Below, piece after piece: positions 23,301 through 31,328 of a DNA stretch of 33,403 nt. Source of the stretch: Bacteroidales bacterium (GTDB lineage: Bacteria; Bacteroidota; Bacteroidia; Bacteroidales; Bacteroidaceae); the NCBI GenBank assembly GCA_004557185.1, contig SFEP01000022.1, forward strand, positions 1 through 33,403, read 5' to 3'. A program made the translations under genes and the position numbers. Below the pieces are notes generated by a model that ran no database searches, was not told where the DNA came from, and was given only the letters and a program-made list of their open reading frames with translations. How positions within the stretch are numbered: the first letter of the stretch is position 1; each line of letters opens with the position of its first letter.

Positions 23301-23507
23301 TACGGGAATGGTGATGAGTTGTTCCACTTCCTGCGGGGCCAACGTCGGTGAAATGGTCACGATTTGCACTTGGTTGTTAGTGATGTCGGGCACGGCATCG
23401 ACAGGCAGCGTCAACATGGCGTAGAGTCCGCCCAGGAAAAGAAACAGCGTGGTGAGGGCTACGAAGAGTTTGCGGCGTACGGCAAACTTGACAATGGACT
23501 GGAACAT
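20370..23507 (-). CDS. Heavy-metal efflux RND transporter (CusA/CzcA family)
   Basis: The 1045-residue inner-membrane pump has the normal length and two-fold repeat of the family: N-terminal segment VALTTLFLFLGGLYAM with the downstream VDAVPDITNNQVQI signature, a large periplasmic loop, then a block of membrane helices. The proton-relay residues of the heavy-metal class are present as D400, D406 and E413 in IDFGIVVDGSIVIVEG. These pumps expel divalent or monovalent metal ions using the proton gradient; which metal (Zn, Co, Ni, Cu) is not readable with confidence. It is the first gene of a two-gene operon with the adaptor and begins after the glnS terminator. I saw no clear promoter. Confidence 0.93.
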   Translation of the reverse strand: MFQSIVKFAVRRKLFVALTTLFLFLGGLYAMLTLPVDAVPDITNNQVQIVTISPTLAPQEVEQLITIPVETSMSHIMNVEEIRSVSRFGLSLVTVVFKESVPTLQARQLINEQIQNVAAEIPQELGTPEMMPITTGLGEIYQYVLRVDDKHKGQYDAMELRTIQDWIVRRGLAGIPGIVEINSFGGYLKQYEIAIDPEVLTAMQLTIGDVFEALSRNNQNTGASYIEKKGRAYYIRSEGMIQRTEDIGRIVVANRGGMPVHISDIGRVGFGSPKRFGAMTIDGEGECVGGIAMMLKGANANVVTAHLQERMDKVQRMLPEGITIEPYLNRSELVNRNIATVIRNLVEGALIVFFVLMLFLGNVRASIIVASVIPLAMLFGFILMRLTGVSANLMSLGAIDFGIVVDGSIVIVEGILAHLYGRRLAGRTLSAQEMDHEVEAGAGSVVQSAAFAVLIILIVFFPILTLTGIEGKYFTPMAQTLVYCIIGALLLSLTYVPMMCSLFLKRHISLKPSLADRFFAFLTRYYKGTLRLVKRYTGAIILSAFGLLTAALLLFTRLGAEFIPTLDEGDFAMQMTLPAGSSLTQSIELSKQAERVLCQRFPEVKHVVAKIGTAEVPTDPMSVEDADIMIIMKPFAEWTSASSREEMVEKMKQALEEVQGAEFNFSQPIQLRFNELMTGAKADIAIKLYGEDMDELYRKAKEAAEWVRQVPGADDVAVEQAMGLPQLVVHYDRTKLARYGVDIAELNSIIRTAYAGETAGVVFENERRFDLVVRLDQEKVQDLDLSRLTVRNGEGLHIPVSELATITLVDGPLQINRDATKRRVVIGVNVRGADMQQVVQQISQTLEQHVKLQPGYYFEYGGQFENLQNAINTLLVVIPIALMLILLILFFAFRSVTWSLVVFSTVPLSLIGGIVALWLRGLPFSISAGVGFIALFGVAVLNGILMLNHFNALRRSTPRQLCTGRVISLGCPHLLRPVFLTGLVASLGFVPMAIATSAGAEVQRPLATVVIGGLIVSTALTLVIIPSFYRLVYIIPVILRRLHKS

Positions 23508-23561
23508 GACGAAAGGGGACTTGTGATGGCGGAAACAAATGCGCTTCCTTTAGAAATAGAA

Positions 23562-23596
23562 CTGCGAGGCAACTTCATGACGAAGCAGCCTCGCAG
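23562..23596 (-). terminator. Terminator after glnS
   Basis: CTGCGAGGC (23562-23570) and GCCTCGCAG (23588-23596) form a 9-bp stem with an inner CTTC/GAAG pair. On the minus strand the stem is followed by TTCTATTTCT. It lies 20 bases after the glnS stop. Confidence 0.75.
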
Positions 23597-23615
23597 GTAG
23601 GAGATGTGTGCTTGA

Positions 23616-25313
23616 TTATTTCTTTGTCCATCCATCCTTGAGGCCAACCGTGCGGTTGAACACAAGATGCTGGGGAGTGGAATGCTTGTCTTGGGTAAAG
23701 TAACCGATGCGTTGGAACTGCAAGTAAGGCGATGCCACCTCAGCTGCATAGGGTTCCACGTAGCAGTTTGTCAGCACCTTCAAGGACTCGGGGTTGAGCA
23801 ATTCGCGGAAGTCGCGCTCATCGGCTGCAGGATTTTCAACGGAGAACAGGCGGTCGTAGAGGCGCACTTCGGCGGGCAGGCAGTGGTTGGCGCTTACCCA
23901 GTGCAGGGTGCCTTTCACGCGACGGTCGGCGCCAGGGAGTCCACTGCGGCTCTGAGGATCGTACTCGGCATAAACCTCGATGACGTTGCCTTCCTCATCC
24001 TTCTTGCAGCCCGTGCATTTCACAATGTAGGCATTCTTGAGGCGCACCTCGCCATCAGGCCGCATGCGGAAGTATTTCTTGGGCGCGTCCTCCATGAAGT
24101 CCTCGCGTTCTATCCAAAGTTCGCGGCTGAAGGTGATGGTGTGCGTACCGTCGGCGGCGCACTCGGGGTTGTTCACCGCTTCCATTTCCTCGCTCTGTCC
24201 CTCGGGATAGTTGGTGATGATAAGCTTGACGGGATTGAGCACGGCCGACACACGCTGAGCACGTGCATTGAGGTCCTCACGTGCAGCAGCTTCAAGCATA
24301 GCATAGTCGTTGAGCGCATCGAATTTGGTGTAGCCAATCATCTCGATGAAGCGGCGCACAGCCTCAGGCGAATAACCACGGCGACGCAGGCCGCAAATGG
24401 TCGGCATGCGGGGGTCATCCCATCCATCCACCAATTTCTCCGTGACGAGTGCCAGCAACTTGCGCTTGCTCATCACGGTATAAGTAAGGTTCAGACGGTT
24501 GAACTCGAACTGGTGTGGGCGGTGGTCTTCCAGGTCCTTGCCTTCTTTGAGCTGGTCGATGAACCAATCGTAGAGCGGACGGTGGGGCACGAACTCAAGC
24601 GTGCAGATGGAGTGCGTAACGCCTTCGAAGTAGTCGCTCTGCCCATGTGCAAAGTCGTACATTGGGTAGGCTTTCCAGCGGCTGCCTGTGCGGTGGTGCT
24701 CCTTGTTGATGATGCGGTAGATGATGGGGTCGCGGAAGTGCATGTTGGGGTTGGCCATGTCAATCTTCGCGCGCAGTACCATGGAGCCCTCGGGCAGTTC
24801 ACCGCTGTTCATTTTCTCAAACAGAGCCAAATTCTCCTCTATGGGGCGGTTGCGGAAGGGGCTGTCAGTACCAGCTTGCGTGGGCGTGCCTTTCTGTGCT
24901 GCAATCTGCTCGCTGGTTTGCTCGTCGATGTAAGCTTTGCCTTCGCGTATCAGCTGCACGGCAAAGTCCCACAACTGCTGGAAGTAGTCGGATGCGTGGC
25001 ATATTTTGCCCCATTCGAAGCCAAGCCAGCGTATGTCGTCTTTGATGGCCTCTACGTATTCCGTATCTTCCTTCTGGGGATTCGTGTCATCAAGACGCAG
25101 GTTGCACACGCCGCCATACTTCTGCGCGATGCCAAAGTCCATGCAAATGGCTTTGGCGTGACCGATGTGCAGGTAACCGTTGGGTTCGGGCGGGAAACGC
25201 GTTTGCAAACGGCCGTCGTTAAGACCTGCAGCCAAGTCGCGTTCCACAATCTGCTCAATGAAGTTCAAACTCTTCTCGCGCGGGGCGCTTATTTCGTGTT
25301 GGGATTCCGTCAT
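23616..25313 (-). CDS. glnS: Glutaminyl-tRNA synthetase
   Basis: The 565-residue class I synthetase carries the HIGH motif in PPEPNGYLHIGHAKA (49-52) and the KMSKS-type motif VMSKR in YTVMSKRKL (about 265). A C-terminal anticodon-binding beta-barrel region follows. The N-terminal sequence SLNFIEQIVERDL and TRFPPEPNGYLHIGHAK are typical of GlnRS rather than GltX. The enzyme charges tRNA-Gln with glutamine. The ATG at 25313 is preferred; a TTG three codons upstream (25322) is possible. It follows recQ by 57 bases on the same strand. The leader contains CTCCTTATTATTATA (complement of 25337-25351). Confidence 0.95.
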   Translation of the reverse strand: MTESQHEISAPREKSLNFIEQIVERDLAAGLNDGRLQTRFPPEPNGYLHIGHAKAICMDFGIAQKYGGVCNLRLDDTNPQKEDTEYVEAIKDDIRWLGFEWGKICHASDYFQQLWDFAVQLIREGKAYIDEQTSEQIAAQKGTPTQAGTDSPFRNRPIEENLALFEKMNSGELPEGSMVLRAKIDMANPNMHFRDPIIYRIINKEHHRTGSRWKAYPMYDFAHGQSDYFEGVTHSICTLEFVPHRPLYDWFIDQLKEGKDLEDHRPHQFEFNRLNLTYTVMSKRKLLALVTEKLVDGWDDPRMPTICGLRRRGYSPEAVRRFIEMIGYTKFDALNDYAMLEAAAREDLNARAQRVSAVLNPVKLIITNYPEGQSEEMEAVNNPECAADGTHTITFSRELWIEREDFMEDAPKKYFRMRPDGEVRLKNAYIVKCTGCKKDEEGNVIEVYAEYDPQSRSGLPGADRRVKGTLHWVSANHCLPAEVRLYDRLFSVENPAADERDFRELLNPESLKVLTNCYVEPYAAEVASPYLQFQRIGYFTQDKHSTPQHLVFNRTVGLKDGWTKK

Positions 25314-25370
25314 GGGGTTCAATGCAATTTTGTTGCTATAATAATAAGGAGTAAATGTGTGCTGGTTGGA

Positions 25371-27551
25371 TTAATTGGCCATCTCTGAAATGAACTTGAT
25401 GCGGACAAGGCGAATTTCTTCTTCGGTATAGTCGCCTCCTAATTCGTCAATGGCCGCGGCGAGGTCGTCTGTTTCACTTTCCTTGAAGTAGAGGTAGATG
25501 TCTTCTACATGTTCCTCGTCCATTACCTCGTAGATGAAATAGTCGATGTTGATTTTCGTACCCGACCACACGATGGCTTCGATTTCGCTAAGCAGCTCGT
25601 CGAACTCTATGCCCTTGCTCACTGCAATGTCGTCGAGTGCTACTTGGCGGTCGATGCTGTGAATGATGGACACTTTGATTTTTGATTTGTTTGCCACGGT
25701 ACGAATGCGTAAGTCTTCGGGGCGTTCTATCTCGTTTTCCTCGCAGTGTTGGCGAATGAGTTTGCAGAAGCCTTCGCCGTAGCGTTTGGCCTTGCCAGCA
25801 CCTACGCCTGGAATGTTCTGCAATTCTTCAAGCGTTTGTGGGTAAATAGTGGCCATAGCTTCGAGCGAGGCATCCTGGAAAATCACATAGGGCGGCACAT
25901 CCAATTCCTTCGACATCTTTGACCTAAGGTCGCGTAGCATGCCGTAGAGTGCTGGGTCAACGGCGCAGGCTGCACCGCTTTGGGGTGGCGTCTCGGGCTC
26001 TTCTTCGTCGAAGTTTTTGTCCTCAACAATGGTAAATGATACAGGCTTCTTGAGGAAAGCCTTACCTGCAGGTGTCACTTTCAGCACGCCATAGTTCTCC
26101 ACGTCCTTGGCTATGTAGCCAGCGATTTGTGCTTGTTGTATAACGGCGTTCCACAAGGTTTCGTTTACGTCGTCACCACAGCCAAACACTTCCAGTTCAT
26201 CATGATGGTGGGCTGCTATTTCGTCGGTGCAATGTCCGAGCAGAATATCTCGTATGTAGTCGTCGCGGAAATTCTCCTTGACTGCGATGATAGTTTCCAG
26301 TACGTTGATTAGGTGTTCTTTTGCTTCCACTTGATGTGTTGGTAATTTACAATTATCACAATTCCCGCAGTTCTCCGGCTCATACTTTTCGCCGAAGTAG
26401 TGCAGTAATAGCCTGCGTCGGCACACCGCACTCTCTGCGTACGCTGCAGTCTCTTTCAGCAGTTGACGGCCTATGTCCTGTTCGGCCACGGGCTTGCCCT
26501 CCATGAACTTCTCGAGTTTCTGCAGATCCTTTCGGGCATAGTAGGCTATGCATCTTCCTTCGCCGCCATCGCGCCCGGCACGTCCTGTTTCCTGATAGTA
26601 TCCTTCCAGACTTTTGGGAATGTCGTAGTGAATGACGAAGCGCACGTCGGGCTTGTCTATGCCCATGCCGAAGGCGATGGTGGCCACTATGACGTCGATG
26701 CGTTCCATGAGGAAATCATCCTGTGTGCGCGACCTTGTTACGCTGTCCATTCCGGCGTGATATGCTTCGGCCTTGATGTCATTGGTCTTAAGCACCTGCG
26801 CCAGCTCTTCCACCTTCTTGCGGCTCAGGCAATAGATAATGCCGCTGCAGCGTGGTTGACTTTTGATGAAGCGAATGATATCGCGGTCCACGTCCTGCGT
26901 TTTCTGACGTACCTCGTAGAAAAGGTTGGGGCGGTTAAAGGAACTTTTGAACTCCTTGGCATCGGGCATGCCAAGGTTTTTCTTGATGTCAGTGCGCACC
27001 TTGTCAGTGGCTGTGGCGGTGAGGGCAATGATGGGGGCAGCGCCAATTTCGCTGATGAGTGGCCGTATGCGACGATATTCCGGACGGAAGTCGTGGCCCC
27101 ACTCTGAGATGCAGTGCGCCTCATCTATGGCATAGAAAGAAATCTTGATGCTTTGTAGGAACTCTACGTATTCTTCCTTCGTGAGCGACTCGGGTGCTAC
27201 ATAAAGGAGTTTGGTGATACCTTGAATGATGTCGTTCTTGACGCGTTCGATGTCTTTGCGGTTGAGCGAGGAGTTGATGAAATGTGCCACACCATCCTGT
27301 CCGCTTGTTCCGCGCAACACGTCAACCTGATTTTTCATCAGAGCAATCAGCGGCGAGATAACGATAGCGGTGCCAGGCATCAGGAGTGCAGGCAGTTGGT
27401 AGCACAACGATTTGCCACCTCCCGTAGGCATAAGCACAAATACATTCTCGCCCTTCATGAGCGTGCAGATAATTTCTTCTTGCCCGCTCTTGAAGGTGTC
27501 AAAACCGAAATGTTTCTTCAGTTCCGCTTTCAAGTTCACGTTTCCCTCCAT
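25371..27551 (-). CDS. recQ: ATP-dependent DNA helicase RecQ
   Basis: The 726-residue protein has Walker A MPTGGGKS (K47), DEAH box D143-E-A-H146 followed by CISEWGHDFRPEY, and helicase motif VI region GYYQETGRAGRDG. The RQC zinc site includes CRRRLLLHYFG with later CGNCDNC. A winged-helix part and an HRDC domain follow (near 560-640: VPPYVIFQDASLEAMA, LQNIPGVGAGKAKRYG), and then an acidic C-terminal extension of about 85 residues. RecQ unwinds recombination intermediates and stalled forks. The start at 27551 (MEGNVNLKAELKKHFG) is chosen because the longer frame to 27647 runs to the promoter. A -7 box lies about 105 bases upstream. Confidence 0.95.
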   Translation of the reverse strand: MEGNVNLKAELKKHFGFDTFKSGQEEIICTLMKGENVFVLMPTGGGKSLCYQLPALLMPGTAIVISPLIALMKNQVDVLRGTSGQDGVAHFINSSLNRKDIERVKNDIIQGITKLLYVAPESLTKEEYVEFLQSIKISFYAIDEAHCISEWGHDFRPEYRRIRPLISEIGAAPIIALTATATDKVRTDIKKNLGMPDAKEFKSSFNRPNLFYEVRQKTQDVDRDIIRFIKSQPRCSGIIYCLSRKKVEELAQVLKTNDIKAEAYHAGMDSVTRSRTQDDFLMERIDVIVATIAFGMGIDKPDVRFVIHYDIPKSLEGYYQETGRAGRDGGEGRCIAYYARKDLQKLEKFMEGKPVAEQDIGRQLLKETAAYAESAVCRRRLLLHYFGEKYEPENCGNCDNCKLPTHQVEAKEHLINVLETIIAVKENFRDDYIRDILLGHCTDEIAAHHHDELEVFGCGDDVNETLWNAVIQQAQIAGYIAKDVENYGVLKVTPAGKAFLKKPVSFTIVEDKNFDEEEPETPPQSGAACAVDPALYGMLRDLRSKMSKELDVPPYVIFQDASLEAMATIYPQTLEELQNIPGVGAGKAKRYGEGFCKLIRQHCEENEIERPEDLRIRTVANKSKIKVSIIHSIDRQVALDDIAVSKGIEFDELLSEIEAIVWSGTKINIDYFIYEVMDEEHVEDIYLYFKESETDDLAAAIDELGGDYTEEEIRLVRIKFISEMAN

Positions 27552-27655
27552 GGTATCGATAATAGAGCGTATGTGTCGCTCGAGACAGTTGCATGGCCTC
27601 CACATTAAAAATGGATTATACAGCCTCGCAGCATGTTTTCCCCGCACGACGAAGG

Positions 27656-27663
27656 CAAAGTTA
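27656..27663 (-). promoter_or_regulatory. -7 box of the recQ promoter
   Basis: TAACTTTG on the minus strand is an exact TAnnTTTG, giving a leader of about 100 bases to the recQ start. No clear TTG is at the -33 spacing. Confidence 0.5.
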
Positions 27664-27853
27664 TAACATTTCTTTTTTCTGCCATATATGTTTACCTAAA
27701 AAATATGTACGTTTCCAGCGTCTCTTTGCTGCCCTAAAACATGGCTGAGCCTTGGCAAATAGGCAGTGTTGGGCGGCTGTGGAACGAATTTCCTAAGCCA
27801 TGTACCTGTGAGTGTTGCCCCGGGAGACTGCTGGCCGAGAAGGTTCACTGCAT

Positions 27854-27883
27854 TGCTTTCTGAATATTTTGACGTAACTTTGG
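27854..27883 (+). promoter_or_regulatory. Promoter of pepD
   Basis: TTG (27854-27856) and TAACTTTG (27876-27883) are separated by 19 bases, the standard Bacteroidetes layout. The leader to the ATG at 27957 would be about 68 bases. Confidence 0.75.
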
Positions 27884-27956
27884 CGCATCGCTCGGCGCGA
27901 GTACTGTTCGCTGAGCAATAAAGGATGCTATTTATACCTATATTAAATATACCGCT

Positions 27957-29408
27957 ATGAACAACAATATGAACTTGCAGCCGGCAGTAGTATTCGAATG
28001 CTTTGCCGAAGTCAATAAAGTGCCCCGCCCTTCCAAGAAGGAGGAGAAGATGATTGCTTTCTTGCAGGACTTTGCTGCCAAGCATGGTCTGCCAGTCAAG
28101 GTTGACGAAACCGGCAACGTGGCTATCAGCGCCCCAGCCACGCCTGGATACGAGCATCTACGCCCTGTCATTCTGCAAAGCCATATGGATATGGTGTGCG
28201 AAAAGCATAAAGATCTCGATTTTAATTTTGAGACCGATGCCATTCAGACGTATGTAGATGGCGAATGGCTCTGCGCCAAAGGTACTACTCTGGGTGCTGA
28301 CGATGGCATTGGCGTGGCCATGCAGATGGCTATCCTCAAAAGCAAGGACATTGAGCACGGCCCCATTCAGTGCATCTTTACGCGTGACGAGGAAACGGGT
28401 CTTACGGGTGCCATGGGCATGAAAGACGATTTTATGGAGGGCGATTTCCTTATCAACCTCGACTCTGAAGATGAGGGCCAACTTTTCGTGAGTTGTGCTG
28501 GTGGCGCACGCACCACGGCCACTTTCCCTTGGATTGACGAAGCCGTGCCAGAAGATTATTACACCTTCAAGGTGGGCGTGAAGGGACTTGTGGGTGGCCA
28601 CTCTGGCGACGACATCAACAAGAAGCGCGCTAACGCCAACAAACTGCTCGTGCGTTTCCTGTGCCAAGTGATGGAGCAGACTGACCTGCGCCTCATTGAC
28701 ATACAGAGTGGAGGACTGCACAATGCTATTCCACGCGAGGGCATGGCCGTCTGCGCCGTTCCTTTCAAGAATAAAGAGGACGTACGCTTGTGGCTGAATC
28801 TTTATCAAGCCTTTGTGGAGGATGAATATTCGGTGACGGAGAAGCAAATCAACTTTACGCTCGAAAGTGTGCCCTCCGCACCTAACGCCATGGAGAGTGC
28901 GGCCATGAAGCGTATGCTGCTGTCCTTGCAGGCTGTGCACAATGGCGTGTTTGCCATGAGTCAGGACATGGAGGGACTGGTAGAAACGTCGTCCAACCTA
29001 GCCAGCATCCACAAAGTGACCGAAGGCGTGGTGGTTACCACAAGCCAGCGCAGCAGTGTGGCCAGTGCGCGCGAAAACATGAGCCTTACCGTGCGCGCTG
29101 CTTTCGAGCTGGGTGGAGCCACGGTGGTAACCAATGAGGGTTATCCAGGTTGGAAACTCAATCCTAACAGCGAGATTGTGCAGATTGCTCGTGACAGTTA
29201 CGTGCGTCTCTTTGGCAAGGAGCCTCTGGTACTGGCCATTCATGCTGGTTTGGAATGTGGCCTCTTCAGTGAGAAGTATCCGCATCTCGATATGGTCAGC
29301 ATGGGGCCCACCCTGCGTGGTGTTCATTCGCCCGACGAGCGTTTGCTCATTCCCACCGTGAAAATGGTGTGGGACCACTTGCTCGACATGCTCAAGCACG
29401 TGGGCTGA
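27957..29408 (+). CDS. pepD: Cytosolic aminoacyl-histidine (Xaa-His) dipeptidase, M20C family
   Basis: The 483-residue zinc peptidase shows the M20 metal ligands and catalytic residues: H76 and D78 in LQSHMDMVCEK, D115 in LGADDGIG, E145-E146 in TRDEETGLTGA, and D169 in LINLDSED. The lid domain follows (GLVGGHSGDDINKKRANAN), and the last ligand region is IHAGLECG. Length and motifs are those of PepD, a broad-specificity cytosolic dipeptidase. A second ATG at codon 5 is possible. It is a single-gene unit with its own promoter and a 326-base gap before the next gene. Confidence 0.96.
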   Translation: MNNNMNLQPAVVFECFAEVNKVPRPSKKEEKMIAFLQDFAAKHGLPVKVDETGNVAISAPATPGYEHLRPVILQSHMDMVCEKHKDLDFNFETDAIQTYVDGEWLCAKGTTLGADDGIGVAMQMAILKSKDIEHGPIQCIFTRDEETGLTGAMGMKDDFMEGDFLINLDSEDEGQLFVSCAGGARTTATFPWIDEAVPEDYYTFKVGVKGLVGGHSGDDINKKRANANKLLVRFLCQVMEQTDLRLIDIQSGGLHNAIPREGMAVCAVPFKNKEDVRLWLNLYQAFVEDEYSVTEKQINFTLESVPSAPNAMESAAMKRMLLSLQAVHNGVFAMSQDMEGLVETSSNLASIHKVTEGVVVTTSQRSSVASARENMSLTVRAAFELGGATVVTNEGYPGWKLNPNSEIVQIARDSYVRLFGKEPLVLAIHAGLECGLFSEKYPHLDMVSMGPTLRGVHSPDERLLIPTVKMVWDHLLDMLKHVG

Positions 29409-29431
29409 ACGGTGTAGCCTTCCTGCCCTAA

Positions 29432-29456
29432 GGTGGGTTCTATTCATTCGCTTTGT
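29432..29456 (+). repeat. Dispersed 25-base repeat, copy 1
   Basis: GGTGG, three variable bases, then CTATTCATTCGCTTTGT. The same layout recurs at 32970-32994. Both copies lie a short distance after a stop codon (23 and 78 bases) on the plus strand. Confidence 0.75.
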
Positions 29457-29634
29457 CACAGTTCCTATTTTTCTCTGTGTTCAGCGTGTCAGTTCTTGAA
29501 AGTTGCGATCCTCAGGTAATGGAGGAAGTATAAAGATCATTGAACCACGCAGTCGTTGTGCTGAGATAACAGCCAAATTAGCCAGAGAGGCACGGAACGT
29601 TGTCAAGACGTGAACCCATAAATGCAAAACATTC

Positions 29635-29661
29635 ATGGTGGAATACAATAAGCTCCACCAT
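29635..29661 (+). repeat. Small stem-loop ATGGTGGA / TCCACCAT in the lipoprotein leader
   Basis: ATGGTGGA (29635-29642) pairs with TCCACCAT (29654-29661) around an 11-base A/T-rich loop, 73 bases before the lipoprotein start codon. It might shape the leader RNA; no known riboswitch is recognised. Confidence 0.45.
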
Positions 29662-29734
29662 ATATATAGTAAGGAGTGAAGAGGAACCCGTCTGGGGGTG
29701 CCTCTTCACATCTTCTTACCAAGAAAAATTCTAC

Positions 29735-31303
29735 ATGCGTTTCCTATCCTATGCAGCATTGCTCTGCGCCTTTCTGGGCGGCTTGGTGTCGTGTGTCGAC
29801 CTCGACGATTTCAACACCTCGCCCACGCACACCTTGGCCTTTGCCAGCGACACGCTTGCGCTCGACACCGTGATGTGCGGCACACCGGGCAAGACTTACA
29901 TGTTTTCCGTGAAGAACCATGCCAGCAAGGCAGTGCGCATTCCGCGGGTTTGGCTCGGGCGTCAGGCGCAGTCGGCTTTTCGTGTCAATGTCGACGGTGA
30001 ACCGTTGGCTGATGGCACGGGCTCCAACTTCGAAATCGCCGCAAACGACAGCATGTTGGTCTTCCTCTTTGCCCATCTGCCTGCTGAGGAGGGCGCTGCT
30101 CCCGTAGCTGCCACTGACAGCCTCTACTTCATCACAGAGGCTGGTGTAGAGCAGCATGTGGTGCTGCGCGTGGTGGGGCAACCTGTTACCACGCTTTCGG
30201 GTAAAGTGGTAGAGGGCACCGAGACGCTCACGGCCGAACGTCCTTATCACATAACTGACAGCCTCGTGGTTGCCGAAGGCGCTACGCTGATGTTACAGCC
30301 CGGCTGCAAACTGCTGTTCCGCTCAGGGGCAAACCTTGTGGTGCATGGTTCGCTTCTTTCACTTGGCACGCATGAGCAGCCCGTTGTGATGCGCAGCGAC
30401 CGTCTGGACTACATGTTTGTCGACCAGCCCTACGACAGAGTGCCTGGCGGATGGGGTGGGGTGGTGCTCGCCTCAGAGAGTTACGACAACTACCTTTCCT
30501 ATACTGACATTCATGGCGGCGACTTCGGCTTGCGCGTTGATTCCTCCGACGTGACACGAGCCAAACTCACGATGGAGAACAGCATCGTGCACAACACGCA
30601 GAACCATGCCCTCGACATACGCATGGCCAACGTTTTTGTGGGCAATAGCCAGATAACCAATGCCGGCGGCATCTGTCTTAAGGTGCGAGGTGGCGACGTG
30701 ACGCTTGTGCACTGCACCCTCGGCTCTTTCTCCCCGTTTAGCGCCGCGCGGGGCACAGCCCTCGACTTTGCAAACTTCGATGGCGATGTGCGCTTGCCGC
30801 TCACAGGCCTGCAGTTTGGCAATTGCATCATTACGGGTTACAAGGAAGATGAAATAATGGGTGCTCAGAGCACGACGCATACCGACGATGCCTTTGCCTA
30901 CGCCTTTTATTCCTGCCTGCTGAATACACCCAAAACTGATCCTGAGGACCCTCGTATGCTGCAATGCCTCTACGACCAAAAGCCAGCCGAGGTGTTGAGG
31001 GAAAAGAACTTCGCCAACCTCTTCAACTCGCGTACCCTCATCTCCGACTTTCGCCTGGCTGCTGACTCTCCAGCCATCGGTACGGCCGATGCCGGAATCA
31101 CCGCCGAATTCTATCCCACCGATATGAACGGCGTAGATCGGTTGACTGATGCCAAGCCCGACATGGGCTGCTACCAGTATGTGTCACCGTCCGCCGAGGA
31201 ACCTTCAGCCTCCGTGCGCCGTGAGCAGTACCGCGTTTCAGCAAGCCCCTTTGCAGTTTGGAAAGCCCGGCTGCTGCGTGCTCGCAATAGAAATCTTTAC
31301 TAA
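29735..31303 (+). CDS. Right-handed beta-helix surface lipoprotein
   Basis: The 522-residue protein has a lipoprotein signal MRFLSYAALLCAFLGGLVSC (cysteine 20). An N-terminal beta domain (about 30-150) resembles the immunoglobulin-like or choice-of-anchor domains of Bacteroidetes surface proteins. Repeated turns then match a parallel beta-helix (about 160-400), with motifs such as GATLMLQPGCKLLF, GGWGGVVLAS, YTDIHGGDFGLRV and NSIVHNTQNHALDI. The C-terminal part has DSPAIGTADAGI and DMGCYQYV, a common end in such proteins. Beta-helix proteins often bind or cleave polysaccharide, but no catalytic residues can be assigned. It ends 25 bases before dnaB, suggesting co-transcription. The start at 29735 is chosen for the signal peptide. 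Confidence 0.88.
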   Translation: MRFLSYAALLCAFLGGLVSCVDLDDFNTSPTHTLAFASDTLALDTVMCGTPGKTYMFSVKNHASKAVRIPRVWLGRQAQSAFRVNVDGEPLADGTGSNFEIAANDSMLVFLFAHLPAEEGAAPVAATDSLYFITEAGVEQHVVLRVVGQPVTTLSGKVVEGTETLTAERPYHITDSLVVAEGATLMLQPGCKLLFRSGANLVVHGSLLSLGTHEQPVVMRSDRLDYMFVDQPYDRVPGGWGGVVLASESYDNYLSYTDIHGGDFGLRVDSSDVTRAKLTMENSIVHNTQNHALDIRMANVFVGNSQITNAGGICLKVRGGDVTLVHCTLGSFSPFSAARGTALDFANFDGDVRLPLTGLQFGNCIITGYKEDEIMGAQSTTHTDDAFAYAFYSCLLNTPKTDPEDPRMLQCLYDQKPAEVLREKNFANLFNSRTLISDFRLAADSPAIGTADAGITAEFYPTDMNGVDRLTDAKPDMGCYQYVSPSAEEPSASVRREQYRVSASPFAVWKARLLRARNRNLY

Positions 31304-31328
31304 ACCGCATCACTTTCCACTCTTTCAC

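Larger units (their letters stand above)
27552..27956. other. 405-base divergent intergenic region between recQ and pepD
   Basis: It contains the recQ promoter (27656-27663, minus), the pepD promoter (27854-27883, plus) and a distant ACATGGCT/AGCCATGT inverted pair (27739-27746, 27796-27803). No gene is seen; the minus-strand open frames here are unsupported. Confidence 0.6.
29409..29734. other. 326-base gene-free region before the beta-helix lipoprotein gene
   Basis: It holds one copy of a 25-base repeat (29432-29456, shared with 32970-32994), a small stem-loop (29635-29661) and the A/T element TATATATAGTAAGGAG (29661-29676). I see neither a consensus -7 box nor a gene. Confidence 0.55.

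Noticed and set aside
23667..25388. Long plus-strand open frame (573 codons) opposite glnS
   Set aside because: The glnS motifs on the minus strand are unmistakable; the opposite frame shows only Val/Gly/Ala/His-rich composition typical of a shadow.
27739..27803. ACATGGCT / AGCCATGT inverted pair between recQ and pepD
   Set aside because: Only eight bases per arm and 49 bases apart; it can easily arise by chance and matches no known operator layout.
27696..28243. Minus-strand open frames overlapping the start of pepD
   Set aside because: They run through the pepD promoter and coding start, and their translations have no domain or signal peptide.
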